In this document: positions 47,203-57,924 of the stretch, piece after piece | Numbering within the stretch: position 1 is the stretch's first letter | Layout of the letters: every line of letters starts with the position of its first letter | Source: Cupriavidus sp. WKF15 | GTDB lineage: Bacteria; Pseudomonadota; Gammaproteobacteria; Burkholderiales; Burkholderiaceae | Assembly: GCF_029278605.1 (NCBI RefSeq) | Contig: NZ_CP119572.1 | Location: 1,612,001-1,676,000, forward strand | DNA length: 64,000 bases | Direction of reading: 5' to 3' | Translations under genes and position numbers: made by a program | The notes under the pieces: model-generated | Databases searched by the model: none | Told to the model about the DNA's origin: nothing | Seen by the model: the letters and a program-made list of their open reading frames with translations, nothing else

Positions 47203-47667
47203 ATGCGTGAAGCCATCAACCAAGCCGTTGCAGTTCCCGCCATGACACACCCGCGCATGCGGCAGATGGTGGAGGAGGTCCTGATGGGCTCTCCTGTCGC
47301 GCGGGCACTGGGCGTGCAGCTCGATGTGCTGAAGCCGGAGCATGTCGAGCTGGTGTTGCCATACAGCCCGGAAAACGTCACCCTCGGCAACACCGTCCAT
47401 GGCGGCGTGATCGCGACGCTGATCGATATTGCGGGAGCCGCCGCCGCGGCCTCCGGCGCCGACCCGGAGCAGGTCAAGGGCGGGGCGACCGGCTCACTCA
47501 CCGTCCAGTACCTGGCCCCGGCAAATGGCGCCAGCCTGCGCGCGGTTGCAAGCGTGGTGCGGCGTAGCCGCCGGCAGGTGATCAGCGATGTCGAGGTGTA
47601 CGCCGAGGAATCGGACGCGGGCACCCTGGTGGCGAAGGCGCTGATGAGCAGCACGCTGTTCGGGTGA
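47203..47667 (+). CDS. PaaI-family hotdog thioesterase
   Basis: 154 residues, one hotdog domain. The family core is VHGGVIATLIDIAGAAAAAS with HGG and the Asp of the central helix, followed by TGSLTVQYLAPANGASLRAV. It hydrolyses short- or aromatic-acyl-CoA thioesters, perhaps rescuing CoA. The gene stands alone, divergent from DUF1289 (192-bp gap). Confidence 0.85.
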   Translation: MREAINQAVAVPAMTHPRMRQMVEEVLMGSPVARALGVQLDVLKPEHVELVLPYSPENVTLGNTVHGGVIATLIDIAGAAAAASGADPEQVKGGATGSLTVQYLAPANGASLRAVASVVRRSRRQVISDVEVYAEESDAGTLVAKALMSSTLFG

Positions 47668-47709
47668 CGGCCGTGAGGCAGGGCGGAAAGCCAGGGCTGG
47701 TGGAACCCG

Positions 47710-49248
47710 TCATCGGCGACTGGCAGGTCGGCATGTGCTCCGGAACCGCTTCCACAGCTTGCGTTGATGGTCCCGATCGTCGGCCACGCGGGCTGCCAGG
47801 AAGCCGCGTGCGTAGCTCGCCCCATCCGAAGCCTTGCGATGATGCTGCTGCAGATGGTCCAGCAAGCGATCCGCCACCGCCATGTCGTTTCCCCATCCCA
47901 GGTCATCCTGCAATGTCGCCAGCACGCGCCGATATGGCTCCAGACGCTTGGGTTTGAAGAGATCAGCAAAGAACTCGGCCGCGTAGTGAAGTTTCTTTGC
48001 TGCGATCCGGGCGCGGTGGCGCTGATGCGCATCCAGCTTGTGAAGGCCTCGTCCTCGGCGCACGAGCTTGCGATGACGCTTGTGCAGGATCCGATCGGCG
48101 AAGCCGCCGACATGTCGCCCAAGCCGTCTGCGTGTCTCGCCGGACGCATCGCGCCAGGGAGGCGTCGTGACCCAGTGATCCAGTGCAAGGGCGACGTGTG
48201 CATAGCGGGGCGATTGCACCGCGGCCGTTGCCTTGGCGAGGCGGGCCTTCGCGACCTCCGCCGCAGCCGCCTGGGCTTCCGCCATCTTGCCGCGCTTGTC
48301 CTTGCCCGCGTCAACCTGCGGCAGCGTTGAATGCGCCAGCACATGCCAGTCCCGGGATTCACCGAGTTCGCCGGCAATCCACTTCACTTCATCGGCGAGC
48401 GCCTCCGGCATTGTGACCACATCGTCGAACATATCGAGCGCGGAACGCAGGCGGCGCAGGCCCACCCGCATCTGATGCACGCCCTCGGGCAAATGCCCGG
48501 TGGCTACGAGGGGTGCGTTGGCATGTACCTGATCCAGGCAGTTCTGCAAAATTTTGCAGACGGCTGCTTCCACAGTGTCTTTCGTTCTCAACGCAATGGG
48601 TTGGGCCTTGACTGCCGGGCGAGTGTCCGATGCCAGCAAGTCGTAGCCGCGGTCGCTCTTGCTCTGCATGCTCAGGGACATCGGTATCTTGTCGATAAAT
48701 TGCAGCCCGATTTCGGTAAGGCGCCGCGGATCGCCGTGCTTGAGTTCCAGTTCAAGCTCTGAGAAGGAGCTTGCCTGCTCTGCCGCTGTGACTTGCCCGC
48801 TGTCCAGTGCGACCTCTATTTCCTCGCCGCTCGCCAGTTTCAGCGTCCACAGCTTCCGTGTGACCATGCTTCGGAAAACCGGGACCAGATGATCTGATAG
48901 CGAACCTTGCTTGAGGACACAATAGAGTGGAGAAGACTTTGGCACCGCAGCACGCAAGGCCCCGAGATCTGGCCGCGCCTCTTTCAGCACGGACTCGTAT
49001 TCTTCGCGCTCGAAGCGTCCGCCGCGCTGCTCGCCGGACGACTTGAGGGTCTGGACGAGCTGGTCGCCGTTCCTGCGGACACGCAAGGCGGCTCCGTTTC
49101 GCCACAAGAGGAAGTCCGGGGTGTCGAAGTATTCGCTTTCAAGTGCCTGCTGCGGTTGCGAATCCTGCTCCACGTCCGGAAGAGCGGGCAGGTTGCGCAT
49201 GGCGAAGTCCTGACCTGCCGCCAGTTCGAATTTCAGTTCCTTCTCCAT
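47710..49248 (-). CDS. CYTH-CHAD domain protein (polyphosphate-associated)
   Basis: 512 residues from ATG 49248. N-terminal CYTH (triphosphate tunnel) domain with the ExExK motif in MEKELKFELAAG, ALRVRRNGDQLVQTLKSSG and ELELELKHGDPRRLTEIG. C-terminal CHAD domain (about 220-505) with conserved His and Arg in GVHQMRVGLRRLRSALDMFD and HRARIAAKKLHYAAEFF. CHAD proteins have been shown to attach to polyphosphate granules in Ralstonia eutropha. A possible inorganic triphosphatase. Upstream extension to 49551 rejected. Confidence 0.92.
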   Translation of the reverse strand: MEKELKFELAAGQDFAMRNLPALPDVEQDSQPQQALESEYFDTPDFLLWRNGAALRVRRNGDQLVQTLKSSGEQRGGRFEREEYESVLKEARPDLGALRAAVPKSSPLYCVLKQGSLSDHLVPVFRSMVTRKLWTLKLASGEEIEVALDSGQVTAAEQASSFSELELELKHGDPRRLTEIGLQFIDKIPMSLSMQSKSDRGYDLLASDTRPAVKAQPIALRTKDTVEAAVCKILQNCLDQVHANAPLVATGHLPEGVHQMRVGLRRLRSALDMFDDVVTMPEALADEVKWIAGELGESRDWHVLAHSTLPQVDAGKDKRGKMAEAQAAAAEVAKARLAKATAAVQSPRYAHVALALDHWVTTPPWRDASGETRRRLGRHVGGFADRILHKRHRKLVRRGRGLHKLDAHQRHRARIAAKKLHYAAEFFADLFKPKRLEPYRRVLATLQDDLGWGNDMAVADRLLDHLQQHHRKASDGASYARGFLAARVADDRDHQRKLWKRFRSTCRPASRR

Positions 49249-49562
49249 GGTGTTGCTCCTTGGGCACGGCGCACTATCAGGCATGTGGGTCGCCGCCCGG
49301 TTCTTGCAACGGATTGCCGGATCTGCGCATGACTGCAGCGAGAGCCGATGCTTCGGGCATTCAAATTGGCGATGATCCAGTACCTGTGCAAAAGGCGTGC
49401 CGCCACTTGGCGGCCGGCGCTTATCCGGCCAGAAGGCGGTGCCATGCGCAAGTGTGCTGGAGTCGCGGAAGCAAAAAATCGAGCAGGTTGTAAAGTTAGG
49501 CGGTAGCAGGATCCTGTCATCCCTAACTGCTGTGAACGCGGTACCCGGCAAGGAGAATCGTG
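49249..49562. other. Divergent intergenic region, CYTH-CHAD / FAD oxidoreductase
   Basis: 314 bp without a credible gene. No clear promoter pair or dyad was recognised. A ribosome-binding sequence AAGGAG precedes the oxidoreductase start. Confidence 0.5.
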
Positions 49563-50942
49563 ATGGCTCAAAGATTCGACGCGATCATCATCGGCACCGG
49601 GCAAGCCGGCCCCGCACTGGCCGCGCGGCTGGCCGGCGCGGGCATGAAACTGGCCGTCATCGAGCGCGCGCGCTTTGGCGGCACCTGCGTGAACACCGGT
49701 TGCATTCCCACCAAAACCCTCATCGCGAGCGCGTACGCCGCCCAACTGGCGCGGCGGGCTGCCGAGTACGGTGTGACGATTGGCGGGGCGGTCGCGGTCG
49801 ACATGAAGCGGGTTAAGGCACGCATGGACGAAATCTCCGGCCGGTCCAGAAGCGGTGTGGAGCAGTGGATGCGTGGGCTGGAAAACGCTACGGTCTATCA
49901 GGGGCACGCCCGCTTCGAGAGCGCGCACGCCGTGAGGGTCAACGGCGAGCTGCTGGAAGGCGACCAGATCTTTGTGAACGTCGGTGGCCGGGCCCTGGTC
50001 CCGCCGATGCCCGGGCTCGATCAGGTACCGTACCTGACCAACTCGGGCATGATGGACGTGGATTTCCTGCCGGAACACCTGATCGTGATCGGCGGCAGCT
50101 ACATCGGCCTGGAGTTTGGCCAGATGTACCGGCGCTTCGGGAGCAGGGTGACCATCGTCGAAAAAGGCCCGCGCCTGATCCAGCGCGAAGACGAGGATGT
50201 GTCGCAAGCCGTGCGGGAGATCCTGGAAGGCGAGGGCATGGAAATCCGGCTCGATGCCAACTGCCTGAGCGCGCGCAGGGCTGGCGACCATATTGCCGTG
50301 GGTCTGGATTGCGCCGCCGGCGCGCCGGAGGTCCATGGCTCGCACCTGCTGCTGGCGGTCGGGCGCGTGCCCAACACGGACGATCTGGGGCTCGACAAGG
50401 CGGGGGTCGAAACCGATGCGCGCGGCTATATCAAGGTGGACGAGCAGTTGCGCACCAATGTCCCCGGCATCTGGGCGCTAGGCGATTGCAACGGCCGCGG
50501 CGCCTTCACGCATACCTCGTACAACGACTACGAGATCGTCGCAGGCAACCTTCTCGATAACGACCCGCGCACGGTGGCCGACCGTGTCGCAGCCTATGCC
50601 ATGTTTATCGACCCGCCGCTCGGCCGCGCCGGCATGACCGAACTGGAGGCGCGGCAATCCGGACGCCGGGTACTGGTCGGCACTCGCCCGATGAGCCGAG
50701 TCGGGCGGGCCGTGGAAAGAGGCGAGAGCCAGGGCTTCATGAAGGTGGTGGTCGACGCCGACACCCGGATGATCCTGGGCGCCGCGATCCTCGGCCTGAC
50801 CGGCGACGAGGTGATTCATTCGCTGCTCGACATCATGTATGCCCGGGCCCCCTATACGACCATCAGCCGCGCGATGCACATCCATCCGACCGTGTCCGAG
50901 CTGGTACCGACGCTATTGCAGGAGTTGCGCACGCAAGTCTAG
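49563..50942 (+). CDS. FAD-dependent pyridine nucleotide-disulfide oxidoreductase (mercuric reductase-like)
   Basis: 459 residues. Redox-active disulfide Cys42-Cys47 in GGTCVNTGCIPTKTL, FAD motif IIGTGQAGPALAARLAG, NAD(P)H motif VIGGSYIGLEFGQMYRRFGS, second FAD motif WALGDCNGRGAFTHTSYNDY and the dimer-interface active site HIHPTVSELVPTLLQEL. There is no N-terminal HMA domain or C-terminal vicinal Cys pair, and no mer genes nearby, so mercury is unlikely to be the substrate. It is not lipoamide dehydrogenase by context. Substrate unknown. ATG 49563 is used; GTG 49560 precedes it. Confidence 0.9.
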   Translation: MAQRFDAIIIGTGQAGPALAARLAGAGMKLAVIERARFGGTCVNTGCIPTKTLIASAYAAQLARRAAEYGVTIGGAVAVDMKRVKARMDEISGRSRSGVEQWMRGLENATVYQGHARFESAHAVRVNGELLEGDQIFVNVGGRALVPPMPGLDQVPYLTNSGMMDVDFLPEHLIVIGGSYIGLEFGQMYRRFGSRVTIVEKGPRLIQREDEDVSQAVREILEGEGMEIRLDANCLSARRAGDHIAVGLDCAAGAPEVHGSHLLLAVGRVPNTDDLGLDKAGVETDARGYIKVDEQLRTNVPGIWALGDCNGRGAFTHTSYNDYEIVAGNLLDNDPRTVADRVAAYAMFIDPPLGRAGMTELEARQSGRRVLVGTRPMSRVGRAVERGESQGFMKVVVDADTRMILGAAILGLTGDEVIHSLLDIMYARAPYTTISRAMHIHPTVSELVPTLLQELRTQV

Positions 50943-51036
50943 GCGGCATCTCCCTCGACCGTTGGGTTGTGAAGCCAGGGCGGGGGCTCGCCTGATCTGC
51001 CTCCATTAACGCAATTAACCGACAGGCAATAGCACC

Positions 51037-51069
51037 GAAAAAAAAAGCGCGCCGGAATTTCCGGCGCGC
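51037..51069 (-). terminator. Rho-independent terminator of the asparaginase gene
   Basis: On the minus strand GCGCGCCGG, a five-base loop and CCGGCGCGC are followed by a run of nine T. It lies 67 bp after the ansB stop. Confidence 0.95.
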
Positions 51070-51135
51070 CCGTTTGCTGCCATGGCTGTAGCGCCGGCAA
51101 CCTTCTGAAACTTGGGGGACCTGCGTCCCCAGGTT

Positions 51136-52353
<1,218 letters not shown>

Positions 52354-52417
52354 TCAGGGCCGGTGCCGACAGCGGCTGCAACTATAAGGGAGGAGAAATT
52401 GCCGCGGGAGTGGGCTT

Positions 52418-52450
52418 GGCAGGGTTATGCCAAATCGGCATGACCCTGCC
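52418..52450 (-). terminator. Long hairpin at the end of the prp operon
   Basis: 14-bp arms GGCAGGGTTATGCC and GGCATGACCCTGCC with one G-T pair and a five-base loop, 12 bp after the prpD stop. It lacks a U-tract, so it may protect the 3' end or terminate inefficiently. Confidence 0.6.
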
Positions 52451-52461
52451 CAATTGATAAC

Positions 52462-53904
52462 TCAAATGACATATAGATCGAGATACTCATGCACGGGCAT
52501 TTGTTCGAGCCGTGCCTGGTCCAGGGACACGCGCAGGATCTCCTGCTGTTGGCGCGGCGGAAACCGGCGGGCCAGGTTGGTCCTGAATTTCTCGACCAGC
52601 AAGGGCGTGCCTTCGTCGCGGCGACGCCTGTGGCCAAGCGGATATTCCACCAGTACTTCCGGCAGCACCGTGCCGTCGTCCAGTTCCACGGTCAGCCCGT
52701 TGGCGATCGCGCGCTTGTCCGGATCGTGATAGTCCGCGGTCAGCGCAGGGTCCTCCACACAGGTGATCCGGGCGCGCAAGGCGTCGATGCGCGGGTCCAC
52801 TGCCACATTGTCCTCGTAGTCCTCGGCGCTCAGTCGGCCGAGCAGCAGGGGCACCGCCACCATGTACTGGACGCAGTGGTCGCGGTCGGCGGGGTTGTGC
52901 AGCGGCCCCTTCTTGTCGATGATGCGCACGCAGGCTTCATGCGTGCGGATGGTCACGGCCCGGATCTCGGCCGCCGACTTGCCCATCGCGGCAAGCTGAT
53001 GATGCAGTGACATGGCCGCTTCCACCGCTGTCTGCGCATGGAATTCCGCCGGATAGGCGACCTTGAACAGCACGTTTTCCATCACGTACGAGCCATAGGG
53101 TCGCTGGAAACGGAACGGCTGCCCCCTGAAGAGCACGTCGTAGAAGCCCCAGGTCTTCGCCGTCAGCGCCGAGGGATAGCCCATCTCGCCGGTCCTGGCC
53201 ATCAGCGCCAGGCGCACGGCGCGGCTGGTGGCATCGCCCGCGGCCCAGCTCTTGCGGCTGCCGGTATTGGGCGCATGGCGATAGGTGCGCAGGCTTTGTC
53301 CATCCACCCACGCGAGCGACAGGGCGTTGATGATCTCGTCATACGACAGGCCGAGCATCTGCGCGACCACGGCCGTGGACGCTACCTTGACCAGCACTAC
53401 ATGGTCCAGCCCGACCTTGTTGAACGCGTTCTCCAGCGCGATGCAGCCCTGGATCTCATGGGCCTTGATCATGGCCGTGAGCACGTCCTTCATGAACAGC
53501 GGCTTGCGGCCAGCGGCCAGGTTAGTGCGGGAGAGCCAGTCGGCCGTGGCGAGGATGCCGCCGAGGTTGTCGGAAGGGTGTCCCCATTCCGCGGCGAGCC
53601 AGGTGTCGTTGAAGTCCAGCCACCGGATCATCGCGCCGATATTGAAGGCGGCCTGGACGGGGTCGAGCTGGAACTGCGTGCCCGGTACCCTGGCTCCGTT
53701 GGGAACGATGGTGCCGGGCACGACCGGGCCTAGCAACTTGGTGCAGGCCGGATAGGAGAGGGCCTCCAGCCCGCAGCCCAGCGTGTCGATCAGGCACAGC
53801 CGGGCGGTGTCATAGGCCAGCGGGCTCCTGACCTTGTATTGCGTCACGTAGTCGGCAATATCGACCAGGACCTGGTCCGGGTCGGGACGTGCGGTGGACT
53901 CCAT
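52462..53904 (-). CDS. prpD: 2-methylcitrate dehydratase (MmgE/PrpD family)
   Basis: 480 residues. Fe-S-independent dehydratase of the 2-methylcitrate cycle. PrpD signatures are [40 protein letters not shown], and [20 protein letters not shown]. It is the last gene of the prp operon, after prpF (55-bp gap with a hairpin). The operon therefore carries both PrpD and the AcnD/PrpF pair for formation of 2-methyl-cis-aconitate, as described for Ralstonia eutropha. Confidence 0.95.
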   Translation of the reverse strand: MESTARPDPDQVLVDIADYVTQYKVRSPLAYDTARLCLIDTLGCGLEALSYPACTKLLGPVVPGTIVPNGARVPGTQFQLDPVQAAFNIGAMIRWLDFNDTWLAAEWGHPSDNLGGILATADWLSRTNLAAGRKPLFMKDVLTAMIKAHEIQGCIALENAFNKVGLDHVVLVKVASTAVVAQMLGLSYDEIINALSLAWVDGQSLRTYRHAPNTGSRKSWAAGDATSRAVRLALMARTGEMGYPSALTAKTWGFYDVLFRGQPFRFQRPYGSYVMENVLFKVAYPAEFHAQTAVEAAMSLHHQLAAMGKSAAEIRAVTIRTHEACVRIIDKKGPLHNPADRDHCVQYMVAVPLLLGRLSAEDYEDNVAVDPRIDALRARITCVEDPALTADYHDPDKRAIANGLTVELDDGTVLPEVLVEYPLGHRRRRDEGTPLLVEKFRTNLARRFPPRQQQEILRVSLDQARLEQMPVHEYLDLYVI

Positions 53905-53929
53905 GTTGGCCCTCCGGCGAAACAGGGGC

Positions 53930-53953
53930 GAGACCGGGACCGGGCCCGGTCTC
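53930..53953 (-). other. Stem-loop between prpF and prpD
   Basis: GAGACCGGG and CCCGGTCTC around a six-base loop, in the 55-bp gap. No U-tract. Confidence 0.6.
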
Positions 53954-53959
53954 CAGACG

Positions 53960-55153
53960 TCAGAACGCGTCGCCCGGCACGCGCACCCAGCCTTCCATCA
54001 GCACACGTGCGCTGCGGCTCATGATGGCCTTGGTGACGGTCCAGTCGCCATTGGACTGGCTGGCTTCGGCGCCAACGCGCAGGGTGCCCGACGGATGGCC
54101 GAAGCGAACCGCATTGCGTTCGCCACCGCCCGCGGCCAGGTTGACCAGGGTGCCCGGAATGGCGGCGGCCGTGCCGATGGCCACGGCTGCCGTGCCCATC
54201 ATCGCATGGTGCAGCTTGCCCATCGACAGCGCGCGCACCAGCAGGTCCACGTCACCGGCGCCGACCGGCTTGCCACTGGACGCGACATAGTCCTTCGGCT
54301 TCGCGACAAACGCGACCTTGGGCGTGTGCTGGCGCTTGGCGGCCTCGTCGACGTTCTTGATCAGGCCCATGCGCACGGCGCCGTAGGCACGGATGGTCTC
54401 GAACATCGCCAGCGCCTTCGGGTCGCCGTTGATGGCTTCCTGCAGTTCGGTGCCGGTATAGCCGATGGCTTCCGCGTTGACGAAGATGGTCGGGATGCCG
54501 GCATTGATCATGGTCGCCTTGAACGTGCCGACGCCCGGCACTTCGAGGTCGTCGACCAGGTTGCCAGTCGGGAACATCGCGCCGCCGCCGTCGCCTTCCT
54601 CCTCGGCGGCAGGGTCCATGAACTCGAGCTGCACTTCGGCGGCGGGGAAGGTCACGCCGTCGAGTTCGAAGTCGCCGGTCTCCTGCACTTCACCGTTGGT
54701 AATGGGCACGTGGGCGATGATGGTCTTGCCGATATTCGCCTGCCAGATGCGCACGACAGCCGTGCCGTTCTGCGGGATGCGCGACGCATCGACGAGGCCG
54801 CCGCTGATCGCGAACGGGCCGACCGCTGCCGACAGGTTGCCGCAGTTGCCGCTCCAGTCGACGAAGGGCTGGTCGATCGAGACCTGACCGAACAAATAGT
54901 CGACGTCGTGGTCGGGGCGGCTGCTCTTCGCGACGATCACGGTCTTGCTCGTGCTCGACGTGGCGGCACCCATGCCGTCGATCTGCTTGCCGTATGGGTC
55001 GGGGCTGCCGATCACGCGCATCAGCAGCGCATCGCGTGCCTTGCCCGGGACCTGGGCGGTCTCGGGCAGGTCCTGCAGGCGGAAGAACACGCCCTTGCTG
55101 GTGCCACCGCGGATATAGGTGGCGGGAATCTTGATCTGGGGTACGTGGGCCAT
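53960..55153 (-). CDS. prpF: Methylaconitate isomerase PrpF
   Basis: 397 residues from ATG 55153 ([20 protein letters not shown]). PrpF (diaminopimelate-epimerase-like fold) isomerises 2-methyl-trans-aconitate to the cis form so that the AcnD route can work. Family motifs: [54 protein letters not shown] with the Cys typical of the active-site region, and [14 protein letters not shown]. It follows acnD (68-bp gap with a hairpin). Upstream extension to 55201 rejected. Confidence 0.96.
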   Translation of the reverse strand: MAHVPQIKIPATYIRGGTSKGVFFRLQDLPETAQVPGKARDALLMRVIGSPDPYGKQIDGMGAATSSTSKTVIVAKSSRPDHDVDYLFGQVSIDQPFVDWSGNCGNLSAAVGPFAISGGLVDASRIPQNGTAVVRIWQANIGKTIIAHVPITNGEVQETGDFELDGVTFPAAEVQLEFMDPAAEEEGDGGGAMFPTGNLVDDLEVPGVGTFKATMINAGIPTIFVNAEAIGYTGTELQEAINGDPKALAMFETIRAYGAVRMGLIKNVDEAAKRQHTPKVAFVAKPKDYVASSGKPVGAGDVDLLVRALSMGKLHHAMMGTAAVAIGTAAAIPGTLVNLAAGGGERNAVRFGHPSGTLRVGAEASQSNGDWTVTKAIMSRSARVLMEGWVRVPGDAF

Positions 55154-55179
55154 GGAAGTCTTTGTCCTGGTCAAACTGC

Positions 55180-55209
55180 AGCGGGCGGTACGTTGCCGCA
55201 CCGCCCGCT
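55180..55209 (-). other. Stem-loop between acnD and prpF
   Basis: AGCGGGCGGT and ACCGCCCGCT around a ten-base loop, in the 68-bp gap. No U-tract. Confidence 0.6.
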
Positions 55210-55221
55210 CATCTCGCTACC

Positions 55222-57834
55222 TTAGGCAGCCGCTTTCGCGGATTCAAGGAAGTCCTGCGCGAAGCGCTGCAGCACGCCGCCGGCTTCGTAGATCGACACT
55301 TCCTCGTCGCTGTCCAGGCGGCAGGTCACGGGCACTTCGACGCGTTCGCCGTTCTTGCGGTGGATCACCAGCGTCAGGTCGGCGCGCGGCTTGCGCTCGC
55401 CGCTCACGTCGTAGGTCTCGGTGCCGTCCAGGCCCAGCGTCAGGCGGTTCACGCCCGGCTTGAACTCCAGCGGCAGCACGCCCATGCCGATCAGGTTGGT
55501 GCGGTGGATGCGCTCGAAGCCTTCGGCGACGATCACTTCCACGCCCGCCAGGCGCACGCCCTTGGCTGCCCAGTCACGCGACGAGCCCTGGCCGTAGTCG
55601 GCACCCGCGACGATGATCAGCGGCTGCTTGCGGTCCATGTAGGTCTCGATCGCTTCCCACATGCGCACGACCTTGCCTTCCGGCTCGACGCGCGCCAGCG
55701 AACCCTTCTTGACCTGGCCATCGACCACGGCCATCTCGTTGATCAGCGTCGGGTTGGCGAAGGTGGCGCGCTGCGCGGTCAGGTGATCGCCGCGGTGGGT
55801 TGCGTAGGAGTTGAAGTCCTCTTCCGGCAGGCCCATCTTGGCCAGGTACTCACCCGCGGCACTGTTGGCCAGGATCGCGTTCGACGGCGACAGGTGGTCG
55901 GTGGTGATGTTGTCGCCGAGCACCGCCAGCGGACGCAGGCCCTTTAGCATGCGCTCGCCGGCCAGAGCGCCTTCCCAGTACGGCGGACGGCGGATGTAGG
56001 TGCTCTGCGCGCGCCAGTCGTACAGCGGGCTGATCTGCTCGCCGCTGGCCGCGGTAATCGCGAACATCGGCTCGTAGACCTTGCGGAACTGCTCGGGCTT
56101 CACCGCCTTGGCAACGATCGCGTCGATCTCTTCGTCGGTCGGCCAGATGTCCTTCAGGTAGACCGGCTTGCCGTCCTTGTCGGTGCCAAGCACATCGCGC
56201 TCGATGTCGAAGCGCATGGTGCCGGCGATGGCGTAGGCGACGACCAGCGGCGGCGAAGCCAGGAAGGCCTGCTTGGCATATGGGTGGATGCGGCCATCGA
56301 AGTTGCGGTTGCCCGACAGCACGGCGGTGGCGTACAGGTCGCGGTCGATGATTTCCTGCTGGATCTTCGGATCGAGCGCACCCGACATGCCGTTGCAGGT
56401 CGTGCAGGCGAAGGCGACGATGCCGAAGCCGAGCGCTTCCAGGTCCGGCAGCAGCTTCGATTCCTCGAGGTACAGCTCAACGGCCTTCGATCCCGGGGCC
56501 AGCGACGACTTGACCCACGGCTTGCGGGTCAGGCCCTTCGCATTGGCATTGCGTGCCAGCAGGGCGGCGGCAATCACGTTGCGCGGGTTGCTGGTGTTGG
56601 TGCAGCTGGTGATGGCGGCGATGATCACGGCGCCGTCAGGCATCAGGCCTTCGGCTTCCTGCGCCAGTGCCTTGTCCAGGTCGACGGCGATGCCGCGCTC
56701 GGCCAGCGCCGAGGTCGGCAGGCGCTTGTGCGGGTTGGACGGGCCGGCCATGTTGCGCACCACGCTCGACAGGTCGAACTTCAGCACGCGCTCATATTCG
56801 GCGTTCTTGAGCGAGTCGGCCCACAGGCCGGCGGTCTTCGCATAGGTCTCGACCAGCTTGACCTGCTCGTCCTCGCGGCCGGTCAGGCGCAGGTAGTCCA
56901 GCGTCTGGTCGTCGATGAAGAACATCGCGGCCGTGGCGCCATATTCCGGGGCCATGTTGGAAATCGTTGCGCGGTCGCCGAGCGTCAGGCTAGAGGCACC
57001 TTCGCCGCGGAATTCCAGGTAGGCGCCGACGACCTTTTCCTTGCGCAGAAATTCAGTCAGGGCCAGCACGATGTCGGTGGCGGTGATGCCGGGCTGGCGC
57101 TTGCCGGTCAGCTCGACGCCGACGATATCGGGCAGGCGCATCCACGAGGCGCGGCCCAGCATGACGTTCTCGGCTTCCAGGCCGCCCACGCCGATGGCGA
57201 TCACGCCCAGCGCGTCGACGTGCGGCGTGTGGCTGTCGGTGCCCACGCAGGTATCGGGATAAGCCACGCCCTTGTCAGCGTGGATCACGGGCGACATCTT
57301 CTCCAGGTTGATCTGGTGCATGATGCCGTTGCCCGGGGGGATCACGTCGACGTTCTGGAAGGCCTTCTTGGTCCAGTTGATGAAGTCGAAGCGGTCTTCG
57401 TTGCGACGGTCCTCGATGGCGCGGTTCTTGGCGAAGGCGTCGGGGTCGAAGCCGCCACATTCCACGGCCAGCGAGTGGTCGACGATCAGCTGCACCGGCA
57501 CCACGGGGTTGACCTTGGCGGGGTCGCCGCCCTGGTCGGCAATCGCGTCGCGCAGGCCGGCCAGGTCCACCAGCGCGGTCTGGCCCAGGATGTCATGGCA
57601 TACCACGCGCGCCGGGAACCACGGGAAATCCAGCTCGCGCTTGCGCTCGATGAGCTGTTTCAGCGAATCGGTCAGCGTGGCCGGGTCGCAGCGGCGCACG
57701 AGGTTCTCGGCCAGCACGCGCGACGTGTAGGGCAGCTTGTCATAGGCACCCGGCTGGATTGCCTCGACGGCTTCGCGCGCATCGAAGAAATCCAGCTTGG
57801 TGCCCGGCAGTGGTTTGCGGTGTGCAGTGTTCAT
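55222..57834 (-). CDS. acnD: Fe/S-dependent 2-methylisocitrate dehydratase AcnD
   Basis: Aconitase-superfamily dehydratase of 2-methylcitrate, called AcnM in Ralstonia. 870 residues. The [4Fe-4S] ligands are Cys411 (ITSCTNTSNP), Cys477 and Cys480 (FACTTCNGMSG). Substrate loop DTCVGTDSHTPHVDALGVIA and the C-terminal swivel domain with GADYGQGSSRDWAAKGVRLA are intact. It starts MNTAHRKPLPGTKLDFFDAR. prpF is the required partner and lies directly downstream. Confidence 0.97.
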   Translation of the reverse strand: MNTAHRKPLPGTKLDFFDAREAVEAIQPGAYDKLPYTSRVLAENLVRRCDPATLTDSLKQLIERKRELDFPWFPARVVCHDILGQTALVDLAGLRDAIADQGGDPAKVNPVVPVQLIVDHSLAVECGGFDPDAFAKNRAIEDRRNEDRFDFINWTKKAFQNVDVIPPGNGIMHQINLEKMSPVIHADKGVAYPDTCVGTDSHTPHVDALGVIAIGVGGLEAENVMLGRASWMRLPDIVGVELTGKRQPGITATDIVLALTEFLRKEKVVGAYLEFRGEGASSLTLGDRATISNMAPEYGATAAMFFIDDQTLDYLRLTGREDEQVKLVETYAKTAGLWADSLKNAEYERVLKFDLSSVVRNMAGPSNPHKRLPTSALAERGIAVDLDKALAQEAEGLMPDGAVIIAAITSCTNTSNPRNVIAAALLARNANAKGLTRKPWVKSSLAPGSKAVELYLEESKLLPDLEALGFGIVAFACTTCNGMSGALDPKIQQEIIDRDLYATAVLSGNRNFDGRIHPYAKQAFLASPPLVVAYAIAGTMRFDIERDVLGTDKDGKPVYLKDIWPTDEEIDAIVAKAVKPEQFRKVYEPMFAITAASGEQISPLYDWRAQSTYIRRPPYWEGALAGERMLKGLRPLAVLGDNITTDHLSPSNAILANSAAGEYLAKMGLPEEDFNSYATHRGDHLTAQRATFANPTLINEMAVVDGQVKKGSLARVEPEGKVVRMWEAIETYMDRKQPLIIVAGADYGQGSSRDWAAKGVRLAGVEVIVAEGFERIHRTNLIGMGVLPLEFKPGVNRLTLGLDGTETYDVSGERKPRADLTLVIHRKNGERVEVPVTCRLDSDEEVSIYEAGGVLQRFAQDFLESAKAAA

Positions 57835-57870
57835 GGCGTGGGGAGGAATACGGGGTCAAGCACAGGAACT

Positions 57871-57901
57871 GTGGAACAGGGCGCAATGCGCCCCGTTCCA
57901 C
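57871..57901 (-). other. Stem-loop between prpC and acnD
   Basis: GTGGAAC, one mismatch, GGGCGC, a three-base loop and the complementary arm: a 13-bp imperfect stem in the 90-bp gap. No U-tract. Confidence 0.65.
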
Positions 57902-57924
57902 GTTCCCCAGTCAGCGCGGTGTGA

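Noticed and set aside
49249..49551. In-frame N-terminal extension of the CYTH-CHAD protein
   Set aside because: The CYTH domain begins at MEKELKFEL; the upstream part is Cys/Pro-rich noise lying in the divergent promoter region.
49563..50942. Mercuric reductase (merA) assignment
   Set aside because: No N-terminal heavy-metal domain, no C-terminal Cys pair and no mer genes nearby; kept as a general disulfide oxidoreductase.
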